Assembly: GCA_031276105.1 (NCBI GenBank)
Contig: JAISNS010000368.1
Location: 1-10,132 of the forward strand
Origin: Dysgonamonadaceae bacterium
GTDB lineage: Bacteria; Bacteroidota; Bacteroidia; Bacteroidales; Azobacteroidaceae
Length of the DNA: 10,132 nucleotides
Direction: 5' to 3'
Shown: positions 5,899 through 10,132 of the stretch, in pieces
Position numbering within the stretch: the first letter of the stretch is position 1
Layout: every line of letters begins with the position of its first letter
Translations under genes and position numbers: made by a program
Notes under the pieces: model-generated
What the model saw: only the letters and a program-made list of their open reading frames with translations
The model's database searches: none
Told to the model about the DNA's origin: nothing

Positions 5899-8800
5899 AT
5901 GAAACGGATGATACGCTTATTTACATTTTTCTACATCTTCTTCATTCTTGCCGGGAGCATTGAAACAAGAGGCAACGCCAATTATTACTTTTCCGGCATC
6001 AGCGGCGAATCAGGTTTGTCGCAGGTCTCCGTAAAAGCTATTATTCAGGACAGTTACGGATTTATCTGGTTCGGCACACGCAACCGCTTGAACCGATACG
6101 ACGGCATTGCCATGAAAGTGTTCGACTGTTACGACCTCGTTCTGAAAAAAAGGAACAACAACATTTCCACTCTCTTTGAAAGCGGAGACCGGAAAATGTG
6201 GGTAGGCACCGACAAGGGAATTTACATTTTCGACCCCGTTTACGAAACGTTTTCCTTTTTCAACGAAACAGCCCCCGGACAAATACAAATCACGGACTGG
6301 GTCGCCGACATCCGGCAGGACATGGACAATAACATTTGGATCGTGATACCCAATCAAGGTCTGTTCCGCTACCACACACTCAATCGCCGTTTGACGCATT
6401 ATGCCATCGGCGGAAGCATCTGCTTGCCCGACCAGGGGAATCCGGAATGTATCTGCATCGAACCGAACGGTATGGTCTGGATCGGCACCAACGGCGGAGG
6501 CGTTTATCTCTATCACAAGGAAACAGACTCGTTCGCTCAATACCTCGGCGATAAAAACGGCAGTTCCCTGAAAAACGAAAATATCTATACGATGTGCGAC
6601 TATGGCGAAGAACTGATTTTAGGCATCCACGAAGGCCGGCTGAGAAAACTGAACAAACGGAAAAATACATTGACCGACGTAAACGCACCGGAAGTCCATT
6701 ACAAAATCATCCGGAAAGTAACCGCCATCAACGACGATCTGTGGGTAGGAACACAAGCCGGCCTATTTATCGTCAATGAAAAAGAAAACAAAGTCGTTCA
6801 CATCCAAAACGACCCGATGATTTCTTACTCCCTGTCGGACAACGTAGTGGAAAGCATTTATAAAGACCGGGAAAACGGCGTGTGGATAGGAACAGCCCTG
6901 GGTGGAGTCAACTACCTGTCAAAAAAAGGAATTGATTTTGAATGGTATATCCCGACAAGTTCCAACCTGTCGATCGGTAGCCGGCGCATAAGGGAACTGG
7001 CCGAAGACGCCGGCGGGAACATCTGGATCGCTTCCGAAGACGCCGGACTGAATATCTTTAATCCTCATAAAAAAGAATTTAAACGAATCGGACCGGAAGA
7101 AGGCCTGTCACTCCACAACAACAAGCTGGTATTGGGAATGTTGATTGATCGGAATCAGGCATGGATCGGCTTATTCAAAAACGGTCTGGACATTATCCAA
7201 CTGCCGCAATTCAACGTCCGCCATTATTCCGGAACCGACCTGAAATTCGACGAAGCAAGCATCTACACTATTTGCGAAGACCGCTACGGGCAAATATGGA
7301 TAGGCAACGGCTGGAATGTGTATCGGGGAAACCGCGAAACACTGGCTTTTGAACGGATGGACGAATTCGGATTGAACTACATCTACGACATTATGGAAGA
7401 TTCCAACGGCCTTATCTGGGTGGCAACCATGGGAAACGGCGTTTACAAATACAATCCATCCACCCGGCAAATAAAACATTATACTGCAAGTGAAAACGAC
7501 ACTCTTTCGTTGAGTTCCAACTCGGTAAGCGACATTACCGAAACGTCGACGGGAGACATCTGGTTTTCTACCGACCGGGGAGGAATATGCCGATACAACC
7601 GAAATAACGACAATTTCACTTCATTTTCCATCGCCGACGGACTGCCCGACGATGTTGCCTACAAAATTATTGAAGACAAGGAACACAACCTCTGGTTCGG
7701 AACCAACAACGGCTTAGTGAAATTCAACCCGAAAGATAAAAGCGTGAAAGTATTTTCCAATAATAACGGTTTGCCCGTCAAGGAATTTTACTACAAGGCA
7801 GCCCTGGTTTCCTCCTCCGGGAAATTTTATTTCGGCGGTCTGAACGGTCTTATCGCCTTCGACCCGTATCATTTCGAAGAAAACCATTTCATCCCGCCCG
7901 TATATATTACCCAGTTGACGATATTCAACCGGGAAGTCGATCGCCATACCCCAGATACACCTTTGGAAAAGGCAATTGCCCACACCCGGAAAATTACGCT
8001 CCGGCACAATCAGTCGAATATCGGATTTGAATTTGTCGCACTTAGCTATACGGCGCCCCAATCGAACCGCTACGCCTATAAGATGGAAGGCGTGGACGAA
8101 GACTGGACCTATACCAGCAATATGCACAGCGCTTCCTACGCCAAACTCCCACCCGGAAAATATGTTTTTCGCGTGAAAGGAAGCAACAACGATCACCTCT
8201 GGAACGATCGGGAAGCCTTGCTGGAAATAGAAATACTGCCACCCTGGTGGTTGTCGAAAATCGCCCTGGCCGCCGGATTCCTGCTATCCGCCGGATTCCT
8301 CTATTACCTCTTTGACCGTTACCGGAAAAACACGGAACGAAAACGCATGGAGAAGCAAAAACTTTTTGAATCGGAAAAAGAAAAAGAACTGTACCGTTCG
8401 AAAGTAGAATTTTTTACCAATATAGCGCACGACATACGGACGCCCGTCACGCTCATCAACGGCCCGCTGGAATCAATGCTGGAAATGGACGTCCGGGATC
8501 CGGAAATACTCAAAAACCTTACGCTCATGAGCAAAAACACGTCCGACTTGCTGAATCTGGTTAACCAACTGCTTGATTTCAGAAAAGTGGACAGCAACAA
8601 GTTCATCTTAAACCGGACGATGAACAATGCAACGGAAATCCTCCGCACCGTATATGCGCAATTCGAACCGCTTGCCCGGCGCGGAAACAAATCCATGCAC
8701 CTCTCGCTGCCTCCCGAAGACATTTTTGCCTCGCTGGATAAAAGCGCTTTTTTGAAAATACTCAACAATTTATTTTCCAATGCCCTGCGATATTCCGATC

Positions 8801-9906
8801 AGGAAATTGATGTCGCCATGTTCGTAGAAAACGATTGCTTTTGCATCCGAATACGAAACGACGGCGCCTTGGTGCCGGAAGACTTGCGGGAAAAAATTTT
8901 CGCCCCCTTTTATCAGGTAAACCGCTACCGAAACAACTCCTCAAGTTCCGGCATCGGCCTGTCGCTGGCGCGTTCTCTCTCCGAACTGCATCAGGGACAG
9001 GTATATTTTGAAGAATACCGGGAACAAAACGGTTTTGTCTTGAAACTTCCCGTTCAACAAGAAGAAACAGAAGAAGAAACCAAACTTCCCGAAAACGATT
9101 ATATTCTGGAAGAGAGCGACTGCAACAACGAAAAAACCGGTACCGAGGTCATCCTGGTTGTAGAAGACAATGACGAAATGCTTTCGTTCATCGTCAAACA
9201 AATGCAAAAACGCTTTGTTGTAGAAAAAGCTGCCGATGGCGAAGAAGCCATGAAAATACTGGAAGAAAAAAACATCGATCTGGTGTTGACCGACGTAATG
9301 ATGCCCGGAATCGACGGTTTCGAACTCTGCCGGAACATTAAAACCAATCTGAATTACAGTCACATTCCGGTCGTATTGCTCACCGCAAAAAATGATTTGC
9401 AAAGCAAGATTCACGGACTGGAAATGGGCGCCGACGCTTATGTCGAAAAACCGTTTTCGATCAGTCACCTGATTGCCCAGCTAAACACATTATTTCATAA
9501 CCGGCGCCGGGAAAAAGAAGCCTTTCTGCGCAAGCCGTTCCTGCCGATTCAAAACATCGGGATGAATAAAGCGGACGAACAACTGATTCAAAAAATCATT
9601 GATGTGATTCAGGAAAACATTACCGACCCCGAATTCAGTGTAGAACGTTTATCGGAAGCCGTATTCATGAGTCGATCCAGTCTGCACCGTAAAACCAAAG
9701 CGTTAACAGACCTGACCCCTTCCGATTTTGTTCGGCTCGTCCGTCTTCGCAAAGCTGCGGAATTAATCCGGCGCGGCGACCACCGCATCGGCGAAGTCTG
9801 TTATTTAGTCGGGATAAATTCTTCTTCCTATTTTATCAAACTCTTCCAAAAGCAATTCGGAATGACCCCGAAAGAGTTCGTCCGACAACAGCAGAAACCG
9901 GATTAA
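5899..9906 (+). CDS. Hybrid two-component system sensor/regulator (HTCS, AraC-type output)
   Basis: One 1335-residue chain senses a periplasmic ligand and controls transcription. After a signal peptide (1 to about 25) come 14 propeller repeats with W-I-G-T-like motifs, from IWFGT near residue 55 to FYFGG near 645, which make two seven-bladed Reg_prop propellers. Then a Y_Y_Y domain (about 700-782), one TM helix (about 787-808), HisKA with phospho-accepting H844 (AHDIRTP), HATPase with N-box N961 and G2 box GIGL (1018-1021), a receiver with E1089/D1090, phospho-acceptor D1132 and K1184, and a C-terminal AraC HTH (about 1226-1332). The G1 box reads N-D-G-A-L-V instead of D-x-G-x-G-I, a change I recall in other HTCS. 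All domains are intact and length is normal. HTCS usually sense oligosaccharides and switch on an adjacent susC/susD locus; none is seen here. The gene is divergent from the protease operon, which is its nearest possible target. Confidence 0.95.
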   Translation: MKRMIRLFTFFYIFFILAGSIETRGNANYYFSGISGESGLSQVSVKAIIQDSYGFIWFGTRNRLNRYDGIAMKVFDCYDLVLKKRNNNISTLFESGDRKMWVGTDKGIYIFDPVYETFSFFNETAPGQIQITDWVADIRQDMDNNIWIVIPNQGLFRYHTLNRRLTHYAIGGSICLPDQGNPECICIEPNGMVWIGTNGGGVYLYHKETDSFAQYLGDKNGSSLKNENIYTMCDYGEELILGIHEGRLRKLNKRKNTLTDVNAPEVHYKIIRKVTAINDDLWVGTQAGLFIVNEKENKVVHIQNDPMISYSLSDNVVESIYKDRENGVWIGTALGGVNYLSKKGIDFEWYIPTSSNLSIGSRRIRELAEDAGGNIWIASEDAGLNIFNPHKKEFKRIGPEEGLSLHNNKLVLGMLIDRNQAWIGLFKNGLDIIQLPQFNVRHYSGTDLKFDEASIYTICEDRYGQIWIGNGWNVYRGNRETLAFERMDEFGLNYIYDIMEDSNGLIWVATMGNGVYKYNPSTRQIKHYTASENDTLSLSSNSVSDITETSTGDIWFSTDRGGICRYNRNNDNFTSFSIADGLPDDVAYKIIEDKEHNLWFGTNNGLVKFNPKDKSVKVFSNNNGLPVKEFYYKAALVSSSGKFYFGGLNGLIAFDPYHFEENHFIPPVYITQLTIFNREVDRHTPDTPLEKAIAHTRKITLRHNQSNIGFEFVALSYTAPQSNRYAYKMEGVDEDWTYTSNMHSASYAKLPPGKYVFRVKGSNNDHLWNDREALLEIEILPPWWLSKIALAAGFLLSAGFLYYLFDRYRKNTERKRMEKQKLFESEKEKELYRSKVEFFTNIAHDIRTPVTLINGPLESMLEMDVRDPEILKNLTLMSKNTSDLLNLVNQLLDFRKVDSNKFILNRTMNNATEILRTVYAQFEPLARRGNKSMHLSLPPEDIFASLDKSAFLKILNNLFSNALRYSDQEIDVAMFVENDCFCIRIRNDGALVPEDLREKIFAPFYQVNRYRNNSSSSGIGLSLARSLSELHQGQVYFEEYREQNGFVLKLPVQQEETEEETKLPENDYILEESDCNNEKTGTEVILVVEDNDEMLSFIVKQMQKRFVVEKAADGEEAMKILEEKNIDLVLTDVMMPGIDGFELCRNIKTNLNYSHIPVVLLTAKNDLQSKIHGLEMGADAYVEKPFSISHLIAQLNTLFHNRRREKEAFLRKPFLPIQNIGMNKADEQLIQKIIDVIQENITDPEFSVERLSEAVFMSRSSLHRKTKALTDLTPSDFVRLVRLRKAAELIRRGDHRIGEVCYLVGINSSSYFIKLFQKQFGMTPKEFVRQQQKPD

Positions 9907-10046
9907 AGCGTAAAGAATTAGGCGACTACCCGATCAATACTGCGGATAGAATTTGAAGATTCGTTTCTCCGCTCACATCCATGCCGTTGCAAAGGCACAA
10001 AAAAAATCAATTTCGAATAAAAAATGCTGATATTCAAAATTTTCAG

Positions 10047-10054
10047 TACCTTTG
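10047..10054 (+). promoter_or_regulatory. Candidate -7 element for the gene starting at 10096
   Basis: TACCTTTG matches the Bacteroidota TAnnTTTG consensus. No clear TTG lies 19-21 bases upstream. It would give a leader of about 35 bases before the ATG at 10096. TTTGTGCC (10051-10058) is the inverse of GGCACAAA at 9994-10001; whether that matters is unclear. Confidence 0.4.
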
Positions 10055-10095
10055 TGCCGATAATTTTAATACTAACAATTTTAAATGAAGTGAAA

Positions 10096-10132
10096 ATGGA
10101 AGACAAACATGTAATTCCGATCCCGCCAGCAG
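10096..10132 (+). CDS. Start of an unidentified gene, cut by the window end
   Basis: An ATG at 10096 opens the frame M-E-D-K-H-V-I-P-I-P-P-A and runs off the window without a stop. An earlier ATG at 10085 closes after two codons. The start is preceded by A-rich sequence (GTGAAA) and a -7 element at 10047-10054, as expected for a Bacteroidota gene. The N-terminus is charged and not a signal peptide, so a cytoplasmic product is likely. Twelve residues are too few to name a family. It lies 189 bases beyond the hybrid sensor stop and is probably a separate transcription unit. Confidence 0.5.
   Translation, partial: MEDKHVIPIPPA

Noticed and set aside
6010..6540. Open frame of 176 codons on the minus strand inside the hybrid sensor gene
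   Set aside because: It is fully antisense to the conserved propeller repeats and its translation shows no recognisable motif. The same holds for the other long antisense frames in 7714-8196, 8319-8780 and 8941-9468.
8862..8880. Degenerate G1 box (N-D-G-A-L-V) as a sign of a dead kinase
   Set aside because: The histidine, N-box, F-box and G2 box are intact, and as far as I recall similar G1 variants are common in HTCS proteins of Bacteroides, so it is not strong evidence for loss of activity.
9942..9972. GCGGA/TCCGC with inner GAAT/ATTC as a terminator after the hybrid sensor
   Set aside because: The stem is interrupted and no T-run follows on the plus strand, so evidence for a terminator is weak.

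Overview
The window looks like chromosomal DNA of a Bacteroidales bacterium, probably close to Tannerella. Four signs support this: promoter elements of the Bacteroidota type (TAnnTTTG), A-rich leaders with almost no Shine-Dalgarno sequences, a hybrid two-component sensor of the Bacteroides type, and a secreted protease with a type IX secretion (T9SS) C-terminal domain. The protease and its neighbour closely resemble the karilysin/potempin A locus of Tannerella forsythia. The species assignment is inference.

Layout. (1) 79-357 (+): a small helix-turn-helix-like protein of unknown role. (2) 465-1073 (+): an initiating sugar-phosphate transferase of the PglC/WcaJ type. (3) 1079-3724 (+): starting 5 bases later, a large exported protein with an MG2-like domain and a TonB-receptor plug domain but no beta-barrel. 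(4) 3725-4005: a convergent intergenic region with a dense inverted-repeat element and a candidate terminator. (5) 5548-4006 (-): a two-gene operon with a potempin-like lipoprotein first and a karilysin-like matrixin metalloprotease second, 16 bases apart. (6) 5549-5898: a divergent regulatory region with a well-formed minus-strand promoter and a perfect 8+8 palindrome at its -33 box. (7) 5899-9906 (+): a complete hybrid two-component system (14 propeller blades, Y_Y_Y, TM, HisKA, HATPase, REC, AraC). (8) 10096-end (+): the first codons of another gene.

How it fits together. The best supported unit is the protease/inhibitor pair. In T. forsythia each KLIKK protease gene is preceded by the gene of a surface lipoprotein inhibitor (potempin), and the arrangement here is the same. 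The protease should leave by Sec and T9SS. The inhibitor should sit on the cell surface and protect the producer. The divergent hybrid sensor is a candidate regulator, but no susC/susD-type target lies in the window, so this link is only positional. The sugar transferase may feed surface glycan synthesis; its tight spacing with the plug/MG2 protein suggests co-transcription.
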